DNA of 64,000 nt from Pelomonas sp. CA6 (GCF_022549225.1 NZ_JAKZFD010000001.1:558001-622000), one strand, 5' to 3'; counted from the first letter of the stretch, positions 1 through 13,200 are shown. The notes: generated from the letters alone by a model not told the origin. Numbers and translations: made by a program.

Positions 1-174
1 GCCGGCGTCCTGCGCCAGCGCCGCCTCGGTCAGCTTGAGGGCCTGTTCGCGCTTGCCGGCCAGCCACAGCGACTGGGCCTCGTCCAGCGGTCCGGCCGCG
101 GCCGCCGGCAGGGCGAGGGACAGCGTGGCCAGGGCCAGCGAAAGCGCGAGGACGGAACGGTGGAGTTTGTTCAT
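1..174 (-). CDS. Exported TPR-like protein, N-terminal part only
   Basis: The gene runs off the left edge, so only 58 codons from ATG (172-174) are visible. Residues 1-27 form a clear Sec signal peptide: two positive residues, a Leu/Ala-rich core and an AAA cleavage region. The mature start resembles one helix pair of a tetratricopeptide repeat (pattern A-x-x-L-W-x-A-G-K-x-x-Q-A-L). It is divergent from cysS. In related Burkholderiales a periplasmic TPR protein often sits here, so a scaffold role is a reasonable guess, but no function can be assigned from this fragment. Confidence 0.6.
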   Translation of the reverse strand, partial: MNKLHRSVLALSLALATLSLALPAAAAGPLDEAQSLWLAGKREQALKLTEAALAQDAG

Positions 175-250
175 CGTGGCTGGGGGCCTGTGAGGCGGCG
201 AGGACCGTTCCGCGGCGGCGCCTGCGGGGGTCGTCGGCCGGGTGGCCCGG

Positions 251-256
251 TATACT
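251..256 (+). promoter_or_regulatory. Possible -10 element for cysS
   Basis: TATACT stands out in a GC-rich 184-bp gap between two divergent genes, about 100 bp before the cysS ATG. No convincing -35 box is visible 16-18 bp upstream, so this is a weak promoter call. Nothing else was seen in the gap. Confidence 0.35.
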
Positions 257-358
257 GGCGGCCATTCTAGAGCGACCCTCCAAGCCCTTGCACATGACCT
301 TCGGCCCGCCACGGGGCAGGCCGCGGGTGTCTGTCTTTACCGGGCCGGTCATCGTTTC

Positions 359-1743
<1,385 letters not shown>

Positions 1744-1744
<1 letters not shown>

Positions 1745-2397
1745 TGGGGCGTATCGCGACGGCCGGGGTCACCCCGGAGTACTGGGACGAGGCCTGCCGT
1801 CACCTGGTCAAGCGCGACCGGGTGATGAAGAAACTCATCCCCCAGTTCGGCGAGGCCCGGCTGCAAAGCCGCGGCGACGCCTTCACCACGCTGGCGCGCT
1901 CCATCGTTGGGCAGCAGATCTCGGTCAAGGCCGCGCAATCGGTCTGGGACCGCTTCGCGGAGCTGACGCCGGGGCCCTCCAACCGCATCAAGCCCGCCGA
2001 GGTGCTGACGCTGACGGTGGAGCAGCTGCGCGGCGCCGGGCTGTCGGCGCGCAAGGTGGAATACCTCTCCGACCTGGCCCAGCATTTCGAGGCCGGCCGC
2101 GTCCATGTGAAGCAGTGGGCGCAGATGGAGGACGAGGCCATCATCGAGGAACTGGTGGCGATCCGCGGCATCGGCCGCTGGACCGCCGAGATGTTCCTGA
2201 TCTTTCATCTGATGCGCCCCAATGTGCTGCCACTGGACGACCTGGGGCTGCTCAAGGGCATCAGCGAACACTACTTCAGCGGCGAGCCGGTTTCGCGCGC
2301 CGAGGCCCGCGAACTGGGCGAGGGCTGGGCGCCTTATCGCTCGGTGGCCACATGGTACATTTGGCGGAGCCTCGATCCGCTGCCGGTGGATTATTAG
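1744..2397 (+). CDS. DNA-3-methyladenine glycosylase II-like (HhH-GPD)
   Basis: Base-excision repair glycosylase, 217 residues, AlkA/MAG-like but without AlkA's extra N-terminal domain. It carries GQQISVKAA near residue 58, the helix-hairpin-helix IRGIGRWTA at about 140-148 and the catalytic Asp in PLDDLG (Asp165/166). The ATG overlaps the cysS stop (TAATG), so it is translationally coupled and lies in one operon with cysS and accA. Placement of a repair enzyme between these two housekeeping genes is known in Burkholderiales. Substrate range cannot be read from sequence. Confidence 0.9.
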
Positions 2398-2405
2398 GAC
2401 TGCAG

Positions 2406-3377
<972 letters not shown>

Positions 3378-4907
3378 ACGCGCGCGGGAGCCCGGCTCTG
3401 CGGGCTCCGACTCCGGCACGGGCCTCGCGCCCGCCGCCTCGCAGCCCCCGGGGCCGCCGCGCGTCGCGGTGGCCTACAGCGGCGGCCGCGATTCCACCGC
3501 CTTGCTCCATGCCACGGCGCGCGCCTGCGCGGCCCAGGGCCTGCAGGTGCTGGCGCTGCATGTTCACCACGGCCTTTCCCGCCATGCCGATGACTGGGTG
3601 GCGCATTGCCGCACCCAGGTGGCCGGCTGGGCGGCCCAGGGGCTGCCCGTCACACTGAGCGTCCACCGCCTGGAGGGCCGGCCCGCGCGCGGCGAAAGCG
3701 TGGAGGCCTGGGCGCGCACCGGCCGCCATGCCGCGCTACAGCGCCTGGCGCTGGCCGGTGGCGCGACGCTGCTGCTGCTCGCCCACCACCGCCGCGACCA
3801 GGCCGAGACCTTCGTGCTGCAGGCGCTGCGCGGCGCCGGCAGCGCCGGGCTGGCCGCGATGCCGCGCGCCCAGCGCCGCGCCGGCGTGGTCTGGGCCCGG
3901 CCCTGGCTGGATCGGCCGCGCGAGGCCATCGAGGCCTATGTGGCGGCCCATGGGCTGGACCACATCGAAGACGATTCCAACAACGACCCGCGCCATGCCC
4001 GCAACGCGCTGCGCCTGAAGGTCTGGCCGGCGCTCGGCGCGGCCTTCCCGCAGGCCGAGGCGGCGCTGGCCCAGTCGGCCGAATGGGCGCAGCAGGCGCT
4101 GGCGCTGCAGCAGGAGCTGGCCGGGCAAGACCTGCCCCTGTGCCGTGGCGCCGCCGGGCTGCATGTCGCCGCCTGGCTGGGCCTGAGCCCGGCGCGCGCG
4201 GCCAACGCGCTGCGCGCCTGGCTGCATGAGGTGCTGGGCCAGCCGGCGCCGGCCTCGCTGGTGCGGCGGCTGCTGGCCGAGCTGACCGCCGCGCGCGACG
4301 AGCCGGTGGCGCAATGGCCGGCCCCGGGCGGGCGGCTGCGCCTCTACCGCGGCGAGCTGCGCTGGGAGCGCACGCCCGCCGCGGCCCCGCCGGCCGTGGT
4401 CGCGGCGCAGTGCCTGGACCTGAGCCGCCCCGGCGTCCATCCGTTGCCCGCGCTGGGCGGGCGGCTGATCGTCGAACTGTTGCAAGCCGGTGACTCGGCC
4501 GCCGGGGAGGGGGTGCCGGCTTCCCTGCTCAGCAAGGTCGACTTGCGTCCGCGCGAAGGCAGCGCACGCTTCCAGCCGCATCCGCACGCCGTTCCGCGCA
4601 GCCTCAAGAAATGCTGGCAGACGGCCGGCGTGCCGCCGTCCGGCCGCGCCGGACCGCTGCTCTACCTGGGAGAACAGCTGCTGTACGTGCCCGGGCTGGG
4701 CCTGGATGCGCGCGTGCGTGCCTGCCCCGGGACGCCCCGGCTGAGCCTGCGCTGGCTGCCGGAAACCGCCTGAAACGCGCACGCGGGGCGGCGCCCGCCG
4801 CCACCGCGGGCGGCGCGGATCGTCAGGGTTTGCCAGGGTCGCTGTCCTAGAATCGATCGCTGCGGTCGCGGCGCATCCCTTTTCATCCGCGCAACCAAGA
4901 ACTTCCC

Positions 4908-6179
4908 ATGGCATTGATCGTTCACAAGTACGGCGGCACCTCGATGGGTTCGACCGACCGTATCCGCAATGTGGCCAAGCGCGTCGCCAAATGGGCGCGC
5001 GCGGGCCACCAGATGGTGGTGGTGCCCTCGGCGATGAGCGGCGAGACCAACCGGCTGCTGGGCCTGGCCAAGGATCTGTCGCCGGCCAGCATCACGCCCG
5101 AGGCCATGCGCGAACTGGACATGATCGCCGCCACCGGCGAGCAGGTCTCGGTGGGCCTGCTGGCACTGGCGCTGCAGGCCGAGGGGCTGGACGCGGTCAG
5201 CTACACCGGCTGGCAAGTGCCCGTCGCCACCGACTCCTCGTACACCAAGGCGCGCATCGAAAGCATCGACGACGCCCGCGTGCGCGCCGATCTGTCCGCG
5301 GGCAAGGTGGTCGTGATCACCGGCTTCCAGGGCGTGGACGAGGACATGAACATCACCACGCTGGGCCGCGGTGGTTCGGACACCTCGGCGGTCGCGATCG
5401 CTGCGGCGATGAAGGCCGACGAGTGCCTGATCTACACCGATGTCGACGGCGTCTACACCACCGACCCGCGCATCGTGCCGGAGGCCCGGCGCCTGCACAC
5501 CATCAGCTTCGAAGAGATGCTGGAAATGGCCTCGCTGGGCTCCAAGGTGCTGCAGATCCGCTCGGTGGAATTCGCCGGCAAATACCGCGTGCCGCTGCGC
5601 GTGCTGTCCAGCTTCACGCCCTGGGACATCGACATCAACGAGGAAGCCAAGTCCGGCACCTTGATCACTTTTGAAGAGGACGAAAAAATGGAACAAGCCG
5701 TCGTCTCGGGCATTGCCTTCAACCGCGACGAAGCCAAGGTCACCCTGCTGGGTGTGCCCGACAAGCCCGGCATCGCGTTCCAGATCCTGGGCCCGGTGGC
5801 CGACGCCAACATCGACGTCGACGTGATCATTCAGAACGTCTCGCAGGAAGGCAAGACGGACTTCAGCTTCACCGTCCACCGCAACGACTACCAGCGCACG
5901 ATGGAGCTGCTGGAGAAGACCGTGGGCCCCGCGGTGCAGGCCGCCAAGGTGCTGGGTGACGCGCGCATCTGCAAGGTCTCCATCGTCGGCATCGGCATGC
6001 GCTCCCACGTGGGCATCGCATCCAAGATGTTCCGCTCGCTGTCCGAAGAGGGCATCAACATCCAGATGATCACGACCAGCGAGATCAAGACCTCGGTGGT
6101 GATCGACGAGAAGTACATGGAGCTGGCCGTGCGCACCCTGCACCGTGCGTTCGAACTCGACCAGGCGCCGGCGGCCTGA
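4908..6179 (+). CDS. lysC: Aspartate kinase
   Basis: Catalyses ATP-dependent phosphorylation of aspartate, the entry to Lys, Thr, Met and diaminopimelate synthesis. The N-terminal kinase fold begins KYGGTSMGS and contains GFQGVDED, TLGRGGSDTSA and the DVDGVYTTDP strand. Two C-terminal ACT domains (from about residue 265) imply amino-acid feedback control. At 423 residues it is the monofunctional type without a fused homoserine dehydrogenase. A 134-bp gap separates it from tilS, so it probably has its own promoter; TAGAAT at 4848-4853 is a possible -10 without a good -35. Confidence 0.97.
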   Translation: MALIVHKYGGTSMGSTDRIRNVAKRVAKWARAGHQMVVVPSAMSGETNRLLGLAKDLSPASITPEAMRELDMIAATGEQVSVGLLALALQAEGLDAVSYTGWQVPVATDSSYTKARIESIDDARVRADLSAGKVVVITGFQGVDEDMNITTLGRGGSDTSAVAIAAAMKADECLIYTDVDGVYTTDPRIVPEARRLHTISFEEMLEMASLGSKVLQIRSVEFAGKYRVPLRVLSSFTPWDIDINEEAKSGTLITFEEDEKMEQAVVSGIAFNRDEAKVTLLGVPDKPGIAFQILGPVADANIDVDVIIQNVSQEGKTDFSFTVHRNDYQRTMELLEKTVGPAVQAAKVLGDARICKVSIVGIGMRSHVGIASKMFRSLSEEGINIQMITTSEIKTSVVIDEKYMELAVRTLHRAFELDQAPAA

Positions 6180-6185
6180 ACTCCC

Positions 6186-6213
6186 TGGACCGGTCAAAAA
6201 ACCGTGCTATAGT
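6186..6213 (+). promoter_or_regulatory. Sigma-70-like promoter of tRNA-Ser
   Basis: TGGACC (6186-6191) and TATAGT (6208-6213) are separated by 16 bp and would start transcription about 10 bp before the mature tRNA. The -10 is close to consensus and the -35 is moderate. Confidence 0.6.
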
Positions 6214-6229
6214 CTTAGCTTCACCGGTT

Positions 6230-6322
6230 GGAGACGTGACCGAGTGGCCGAAGGTGCTCCCCTGCTAAGGGAGTATGTGGGCAAAACCTGCATCGAGGGT
6301 TCGAATCCCTCCGTCTCCGCCA
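6230..6322 (+). tRNA. tRNA-Ser (anticodon GCU)
   Basis: A 93-nt class II tRNA. The acceptor stem GGAGACG pairs with CGTCTCC, followed by G73 and an encoded CCA (6320-6322). The anticodon stem CTCCC/GGGAG encloses a loop with GCT at 6264-6266, reading AGC/AGU serine codons. A long variable arm is typical of tRNA-Ser, and the T arm GAGGG-TTCGAAT-CCCTC is intact. The position after lysC is shared with many Burkholderiales. Confidence 0.97.
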
Positions 6323-6348
6323 AGACTTCGCTGAAGTCCGATTTCAAG

Positions 6349-6382
6349 AACGCCGTGGTGGCTGTGTCACCACGGCGTTTTT
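6349..6382 (+). terminator. Rho-independent terminator after tRNA-Ser
   Basis: A perfect 12-bp stem (AACGCCGTGGTG with CACCACGGCGTT), a 7-nt loop and a short T run form one of the strongest hairpins in the window. It ends the tRNA transcript. Nothing further was seen between it and the convergent lipase gene. Confidence 0.9.
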
Positions 6383-6463
6383 CGTTGGGCCTCCGAATGC
6401 GCTGCGCGGGGATGGCGGGCCGTGCCAGGTCTTGCGCGCCGCTCGGGCGTCGCCAGACCCGGC

Positions 6464-8548
6464 TCAGTACGAACTCGAGACCTCCGCGCAGGGCGAGCTG
6501 CCGTCTGGGCCCAGCGCGTAGGGGCTGAGGTCGCCGGAGGCGCCCAGGCCGCGCACGAAGCGCGCCATGCCGTGCACCTGCAGCAGTCGTTTGACGTATT
6601 GCGCGGCCATCATGTCCACCAGGCCGCTGCCGATCTGCACGGCGGTCTTGCCCATGTTCCGGCCGGTGGAGGCGCTGTACAGCCAGCCCAGGGCCTTGCC
6701 CATGCCTTGCAGGGCCTTGGCCTGCGCGACGCCGGCGACGACGGCGCGGCGCTGCGCCTCCACGCCGGCCGCGCCGCGGCCCGCGCCCGCCTGGTTCCAG
6801 GCCGGGTCATCCAGCAGCGCCTCCAGCCCCTGGCTGATCGCCAGGTCCTTGGCCACCTTCTTCACGGTGCCGGTGGTGCTGGCGCTCAGCAGGGTCTGCA
6901 GCGGGCCGGAGACGAAGTACTGGCCCACGGCGCGGGCCAGGTCGGCGTCTTCCTCGGCGTCGAAGTAGGGGTCGGGCTGGGTCAGCAGGCAGACCGGCTT
7001 GACCAACTGGCGGCTGGCCTTGATCCATTGCTGGGCCTTGGCCGAATGCTTGCGCAGCGAGTCCAGCCCCAGCGAGAGCGGATCGCCCATGCGCAGGTCA
7101 TGCTCGGGCGAAGGCGGGCTGCCCGGCGCCGGCAGCTCCAGCGCGGTGAACAGGCGCGCGTTGGCGGCGTCGTAGCTGCGGCCGCTGAGGTAGCGCACGG
7201 GCAGCGGCGACGGGTTGAATCCCACCACGCGCAGCCCATGCCGGTAGGCCACGTACTGCGCCATGCCGCCGCCCAGCGAATGACCCACGACCAGCGGGCT
7301 GATGCCGCGGCGGCGCAGTTCGCTCACCAGATCGTCGGCGGCGGTGTAATGCGGCGAGGTGATCTCGCCCAGATCCACGCCCATCCACAGATTGCTGATC
7401 CAGTCCGCCGCCTCGGCCGAGCCGCGAAAGGCCAGCACGTACTGACCGCTGGCGTTGTGGCGGTACAGCTCGGCCACGAAGGCCGCCGGCGCGCGTCGAG
7501 GCAGGGCCGGCAGCGCCATGGCCTGCAGGCCCACCTCGTCCAGCAGCGCGGCCTTGTCGCCCAGGCTGCGCTCCAGCGCGGCCTGTTTGCGCTGCGTGGC
7601 GTCCAGGCTGCTGCGCGTGAGCTGCAGCTTGAGCGGCTGGTAAGGCGTGGGGCGGGATTCCAGCAGCGCGAGCACGTCGGCCAGCACCGTGGCGACCTCC
7701 GTTTCGGCGCGCAGCGCCGCGGGGCTGGTGTAGGTGCCCAGTGCCAGGCGGGCCAGCGTGCGCAGGCTGAAGGCGCTGCCCGGGAAGGCCGGCGCATCGA
7801 CCAACGAAGGGCCGGCGCCCGGGCCGGTGGGGAGGGGCGGGCGGCCCGGTGTCGGTGTCGGGGTCGGCGCCGGGAAGGGCATCGGTCCGGCGCCGGGCGT
7901 CGCCGTGCCGGGCGGCGCAGCCGGTGTGCCGGGGACGGGCGCGGGGCTGGCGATGCCGCCGGGCGCGGGGGCTGGGGCGGGCGCCGGCGGGGCCGGGATG
8001 GTGGGCGCGGCCGGCGGCATCGCCGCCGGGCTGCCGCCCCCGGTGCACAGCGAGCGCAGCGCGGCGGCCATCAGCGGCTGGGTCAGCGCCAGGTCGGCCA
8101 GCGCCTCGCTGCGCCGCTGCTCGGGCGCCAGGCGCAGGCTGCGCGCGGGCTGCTCGGGTGCGTCGCCGCTGCGGTAGACCTCGCTGCGCCAGACGCTGCG
8201 CGTGCCGGCGCGGCAGTCGACCGCCATCTCGTCGACCTGGCGGCTGGCCTGGGTCACCTCCAGCAGCGGCGCCGGCTGGCGCAGCACCAGTGCCAGCGTG
8301 GCCAGGTGGCGGCCGTCGCTGGGCTGGTCCTGCAGCAGCATCACCACGTCGCCGCGCAGATTGCTGGCGAGTTGGCGCCCGGGCTGGCCGCTCGCCGCCG
8401 CGACCTGAACGAGCGAGAGATCGGATGACAGGGCTTGCGCACCGGCTCCCGCCGCGGCACCGGCCAGCAAGGCCCAGACGGCCGCGAGCGAGGGCAGGCG
8501 GCGGCCCGCGTCAGCGCCGGGCCGGCGGGGGTTCGACCCAGGTTTCAT
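6464..8548 (-). CDS. Exported lipase (class 3), last gene of kinase operon
   Basis: Predicted alpha/beta-hydrolase of 694 residues. A signal peptide (about residues 1-39, preceded by Arg-rich residues) is followed by an N-terminal domain, a long Pro/Ala/Gly linker (roughly 200-260) and a class 3 lipase core. The core carries the nucleophile elbow GHSLGGG (Ser424) and, earlier, LAFRGS, which fits the oxyanion strand. Candidate acid and base residues lie in GDPLSLGLDSLRKH. The ATG at 8548 lies 38 bp inside the upstream lipoprotein gene; longer in-frame starts lack a signal peptide. Substrate is unknown. Being in this operon suggests an envelope-directed output of the kinase pathway, which is inference. 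Confidence 0.75.
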   Translation of the reverse strand: MKPGSNPRRPGADAGRRLPSLAAVWALLAGAAAGAGAQALSSDLSLVQVAAASGQPGRQLASNLRGDVVMLLQDQPSDGRHLATLALVLRQPAPLLEVTQASRQVDEMAVDCRAGTRSVWRSEVYRSGDAPEQPARSLRLAPEQRRSEALADLALTQPLMAAALRSLCTGGGSPAAMPPAAPTIPAPPAPAPAPAPGGIASPAPVPGTPAAPPGTATPGAGPMPFPAPTPTPTPGRPPLPTGPGAGPSLVDAPAFPGSAFSLRTLARLALGTYTSPAALRAETEVATVLADVLALLESRPTPYQPLKLQLTRSSLDATQRKQAALERSLGDKAALLDEVGLQAMALPALPRRAPAAFVAELYRHNASGQYVLAFRGSAEAADWISNLWMGVDLGEITSPHYTAADDLVSELRRRGISPLVVGHSLGGGMAQYVAYRHGLRVVGFNPSPLPVRYLSGRSYDAANARLFTALELPAPGSPPSPEHDLRMGDPLSLGLDSLRKHSAKAQQWIKASRQLVKPVCLLTQPDPYFDAEEDADLARAVGQYFVSGPLQTLLSASTTGTVKKVAKDLAISQGLEALLDDPAWNQAGAGRGAAGVEAQRRAVVAGVAQAKALQGMGKALGWLYSASTGRNMGKTAVQIGSGLVDMMAAQYVKRLLQVHGMARFVRGLGASGDLSPYALGPDGSSPCAEVSSSY

Positions 8549-10214
8549 CTTCTTCGACCTTGGCAGCGGGCTTGGCGGGGCGCTGGGCTGCGGTCGGCGC
8601 GGGGGCCGGCGCCGCGCCGTTCGCGCCGTTGTTGCGGCCACCAGGCAGCGGCGCCGGCGTCATGGACGGGGGCAGCTTCAGCGCCGCGCCTGCGCGTGCG
8701 CCACGCGCCGCGGCCGCGCCGCTGGCGGGCAGTTCGGCGATGGCGGGCACGGGCAGGCCCTCGTAGCTGCGGTCGGCCACCAGCGTGCGCGGCAGGCGGC
8801 CTTCCGGGATCGGTGCCTGGCCGGGCACGTCGCCGGCCACGGCCAGCAGTTGGCCGGCCCGGTTGGGCTCGGGCGGCGTTTCCCAGACGAAGAGCGCGCG
8901 CGGCATGATGGCCGCGACCATGCCGGGCCGCTTCTGCTCAAGCGTCTCGCGCGCGGGGAAGGGGCCGCTGTTCAGCGCGCCGATGGCGCGCACGTCGAAG
9001 ACCAGCTCCGCCCAGACCTGGCGGTTGCGCTGCAGCTTGCGCAGCAGCGCGTCGGCGCGGGCTTCGGGCACGCGCAGGCGCGGCCACAGCCCGCCTTCGG
9101 GCAGGGTCAGCTGGGTCAGCGGCGGCAGCTCGGCACTCTGCGGCTGCAGGCCGCTCGGGCGCCATTGCGGGTTGGGCCGCTGCTGGCACAGCGTGAGCAG
9201 CAGGAAGTAGGGCTCGGCCTCGTCGGGGCGCGCATAGTCGGCCGTGCCGGGGTTCTCCCAGACGCAGGTGCTGCCGCGCGTGCTGTAGCCGTAGAAGGGG
9301 CCGCTGCGCGGCGATTCGCCGCCATAGACGCCCTGATTGAGCTGCGGCGCGCGGCTGCGCGAGTGCAGCGGATAGCGCAGCTCGAAGCTCTGGCTGGCGA
9401 CGTCGTAGTCGCGCAGCTGCACCCACAGGCCCAGCACCAGGCGCGGCTCGGCCACCTGGTTGCCCAGGCGCTGCACCAGGGCCTGGATGGCGCGGGGGCG
9501 GGCGATCTCATTGCCGCGCGTGGTCTGTGCCGCCTGCGGGTCGAGCTGTTCCAGCAGCTGGTTGTTGAATTCCTGGTCGCGCTGCGGCTGACCGCTGGCG
9601 GGGCCGAACAGGCGGCGCGCGGCGTACTGGCTCAGCAGTGCCTGCGGCGCCTCGGGGATGTAGTCGGCCTCGCCGGGGCGGTACAGGCCGGTGTCCACGT
9701 TGCGCAGCTGCTGGGCGGCCACGGGGGCGCGGCCCAGCGCGGCCGACACCACCTTCAGCCGCGTGACGATGTCGTAGGGGAAGCTGAAGCCCGCGCACAG
9801 GTTGGTGACGGTGCTGCACTTGGCGGTCGCGTCGTTGCCGGTGGCCAGCGCGCCGGCCATGCGGTAGTAGCGGTCCGCCGCCGCCCAGGCGCCCATGCCT
9901 TGCGCGGCCACGCCCAGGTAGAAGTAGGCGATGTCGCGCCGGTAGCTGGTTTTGGCGGTGGCCAAGGCCAGCTCGGGCCAGTTTTGCGCCCGGTACAGCT
10001 GCTGCAGCCGGGTCTGGCTGAACATGTACAGCGGGGCGCAGGCCAGGCCGCAGTCCAGCTGCACGGTGCCGGCCTTGATGTCGGCGAGCAGCTGGGCTTC
10101 GCCGCCGGGCGGCACGGCGTTGGGCGCGGCGCAGCCGGCCAGCACCAGCGCGCTCAGCGCCGCGAGGCCCAGCGGCGTGCGCTGGGTGGGGGAGGGGCGG
10201 GCGGTTTGCGTCAT
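8511..10214 (-). CDS. Lipoprotein of unknown function, kinase operon
   Basis: 567 residues. The N-terminus has a signal sequence with lipobox LVLAGC (Cys about residue 28), so the mature protein should be lipid-anchored. The rest is soluble with few recognised landmarks: an early TPR-like stretch (AQNWPELALATAKTSYRRDIAYFYLGVAAQ, shown only as a pattern of paired helices), several cysteines and a C-terminal Pro/Ala-rich acidic tail. It might match a DUF family such as DUF4852, but I cannot confirm this. The start codon overlaps the kinase stop (ATGA), so synthesis is coupled to the kinase. Confidence 0.7.
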   Translation of the reverse strand: MTQTARPSPTQRTPLGLAALSALVLAGCAAPNAVPPGGEAQLLADIKAGTVQLDCGLACAPLYMFSQTRLQQLYRAQNWPELALATAKTSYRRDIAYFYLGVAAQGMGAWAAADRYYRMAGALATGNDATAKCSTVTNLCAGFSFPYDIVTRLKVVSAALGRAPVAAQQLRNVDTGLYRPGEADYIPEAPQALLSQYAARRLFGPASGQPQRDQEFNNQLLEQLDPQAAQTTRGNEIARPRAIQALVQRLGNQVAEPRLVLGLWVQLRDYDVASQSFELRYPLHSRSRAPQLNQGVYGGESPRSGPFYGYSTRGSTCVWENPGTADYARPDEAEPYFLLLTLCQQRPNPQWRPSGLQPQSAELPPLTQLTLPEGGLWPRLRVPEARADALLRKLQRNRQVWAELVFDVRAIGALNSGPFPARETLEQKRPGMVAAIMPRALFVWETPPEPNRAGQLLAVAGDVPGQAPIPEGRLPRTLVADRSYEGLPVPAIAELPASGAAAARGARAGAALKLPPSMTPAPLPGGRNNGANGAAPAPAPTAAQRPAKPAAKVEEDETWVEPPPARR

Positions 10215-13200
10215 TTCCACTGACCTCGCTTGGCGGCCATGGCCTGGGCCTGGGCGTCCTTGTACTGGGCCGGTGCCTCGGGCGAGAGGCTGGCCACGCC
10301 GTTGAGCAGCAGGGCCTCGGCGACGTCGATCTGGCGCGCGGTCAGGCAGCGGTAGCCGCCGCCGCCACTCACCGGCTCGCAGCTCAGGTGGTTGTCGTGG
10401 CTGGCCAGCCAGCCCTCGAAGCGGCCGCGCTGGCTGGTGGTGATGCCGGCGATGCCATGCAGCGGCAGGGCGCGGCCGTCGATCTGCGGCCAGCCTTCCG
10501 CCGACAGGCCTTGCACCGTGCCGGCCACCGGCTGTGCCGCGGGGGCGCGCGCCGGCGCGCCGTTCGCGGCCTTGCCCGTGCTCGGTGCGGGGGGCTCGGC
10601 CGGCGTGTTGCCGCGCCGGATCTGCGTCAGCGGAATGGCCACCTCCACATTGGTCAGGCGCGTGCCGCAGCGAGCCGGTGGCTTGGGCACGTTGGCATAC
10701 CAGCGCGGCTCCGGCCAGTTGTTGGGCGCCGGGCGCAGGCCGGTCAGCGTGGTGCCGGGCGGCAGCGTGCAGACGGGGCCGCGGTTGTCGCGCACGATGA
10801 AGTTCGACAGCAGGCTGCCGTTGCCCAGCTCGGGCGTGGTGGCGGCTTGGGGTTCCGCGCGCATGCCGGTGCCGCTGCCCTGCAGCAGCCCATAGACCGG
10901 CAGCAGGATCACGCCGGTCAGCCCCAGCGTCAGCGCCAGCGCGCCGAAGCGGCCCTGGGACTTGCCGGACCCGCCCGCGGCCAGGTATTTTTCATAAGGC
11001 TCGGCGAAGTTGCGCGCGCGGCCGCTGACCCAGACCGAGAGGGCGGTCAGCACCAGGCCGGCGAACAGCGCCACCAGCCCCCAGCCCTGCAGGGCCGAAA
11101 GCCGGTAGGCGCTCATGCCGCTCTGCGCCTGCAGCGCCGCCGCGGCCAGCAGGCCGCCACCGCCCAGCAGCGCCGGGCCCAGCACCAGCCAGCGCACCCA
11201 GCCGCCCAGCGAGCGCAGCGCAGCCTTCAGCCGGGCGCCCAGGGTCTTCCACGAGCCATCCAGCGTGGCGCGCATCGCCAGCAGGATGAGCATGAGCTCA
11301 CCGAACACCAGACCTAGCGTGGCCCCGTCGGCATGCGCCAGCGCGCGCGACTGCAGCAGCCAGTTCCCCAGCGTCAGCAGCGGCAGCACCAGCGCGGCCA
11401 GTGTCAGCGCCTTGAGCACGGTGGCCCCCAGCTGCTTGAAACGGCCGCGCCAGGCCAGGCCGGCACCCGGGGCCAGCAGCGGTTCCAGCGCCGTGGCCTT
11501 GCGCATGCGCGCATAGGTGGCGGGCAGCATGGCGCCGTCGCCCACCTGGTCGCGACGCGCGCCATGCGCCAGCAGCAGCTGCACCAGGCCTTCCTGGCTC
11601 CACAGGGCGGCCCAGTGCAGCGGCGCCTTGCCCTGGTCCAGGGTGTCGACGCGGGCCCCGGCCTTCAGCAGCCGTTCGATGACGGGCAGGTAGGCCGCGG
11701 CATCGGCGTGCTGGAAGTGGAAGGCGTAGAGCGCGGTGAACAGCGCATTGCAGGGCGGTTGGCCGTTGACGGCCAGGTTGGGGCCCGGGCGCTGGATGTC
11801 CGCGCCATGCGCCAGCAGCATCTCCAGCAGCGGCAGTGCGTGGTCGCGCTGCTCGCTGACCAGGGCTAGGTGCAGCGGCAGGCGGCCGTCGCCGCCGCTG
11901 GGCTGGTTGGCGTCGACACCGGCTTCCAGCATGCGCTGCACCAGCGCGGGGTCCACCGGGTAGCGGTACTTCTGCGTCTGACCCGGGATCAGGGCCAGGC
12001 CCAGCAGCGTGTGGCCGTCGGGGCGCACGTGGCGGATGCTGGCGCCTCGGTCCAGCAGCAGCGTCACCGTTTCCTTGCGGCGGAAGCGCACGGCCGCGGC
12101 CAGCGCGGTGTCGCCATCGGCGTCCACCACCTCCAGGTCGGCGCCATGGTCCAGCATGAAGGTGACCGCCGGCAGGTTGTTGTTGGCCGCGGCGGTGACC
12201 AGCGGCTTCCATTCCTCGGCCGGGGCGTTGAAGTCCAGCCCCTGCGCGATGAATTCATCCAGCAGGTCCAGGCGCTTGGCCTTGAGCAGCGCATGCGCGA
12301 TCGCGCCCTGACGCTTGGGCAGATCGCCGACGAACTCGGCCAGGCGCAGCCACGGGAAGGCGCGCATGACGCTGAGCTGGTCGGCCGGCTGGGCCTGCGG
12401 CAGCGCTTCGAGCTGCTCCACGATGCCCAGGCGCTGCAGCCACAGCAGCACGCGCGAATGGCGCTCGTTGAGGGCCGCGCGCAGCGCCTGCTGCACCTCG
12501 GCCGGCGCGTCGGCCAGGTCCTCGGGCAGGAAGTAGTAGCGGTCCAGGATCTGCACGCGGTTGCGGCCGCCGCTGTGCAGCGCGTAGATCAGCTGGTTGA
12601 ACGCCAGCTGCGCGCCCTGCTTGCCGAGAAACTGGGCGCGCGTCTCGGTGGCGAACTCGCCTTCGCCGCGCGCCTGCAGGTAGAGGTAGAACGGATCGAA
12701 GGGCTGGGTCAGCGCCTGCACATAGTGCGCCTGCTCGGCGAGCAGGGCGTTGCCCAGGTCGTCGCCGGTCAGGCAGCTGCGGCCGCCCGCGGTGACGAAG
12801 GGGCGCGCAGCGTCCAGCGTGTAGACGGCGCGCAGCAGGCCGGCCTGGCGCTGGGCGTCGTCCTGGTCGAACTGGCGCACGATCTTCTCGATCTGCGTGG
12901 CCAGCTCCATGTCGCGCGCGCCCTCCAGCCATTTGCCGATGGTGCCCAGGTAGAGGTAGTCCACGCCCAGCGCCGGGTACTTCTCCAGCAGCGCGGCCAG
13001 CTCGGCCGGGGTCTGGTAGTACTCGTCGCCGCGGAAGGCCAGGCGCTCGTAGACGCGCTCGGTGCGGGTGTAGTCCACCTCCAGCGCCTGGTGGTTGACC
13101 CAGCGGCGCACCTGCTCCGGCCCGAAGCGCTGCTTCGCGCTGGGGCTCAGCAGGCCCTTGATCAGCGTTTCCAGCGACGCATCCATGCCGGGCGGGAAGG

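Noticed and set aside
242-358. Upstream extension of cysS
   Set aside because: The frame is open but runs through the probable promoter, and the conserved N-terminus begins at the ATG at 359.
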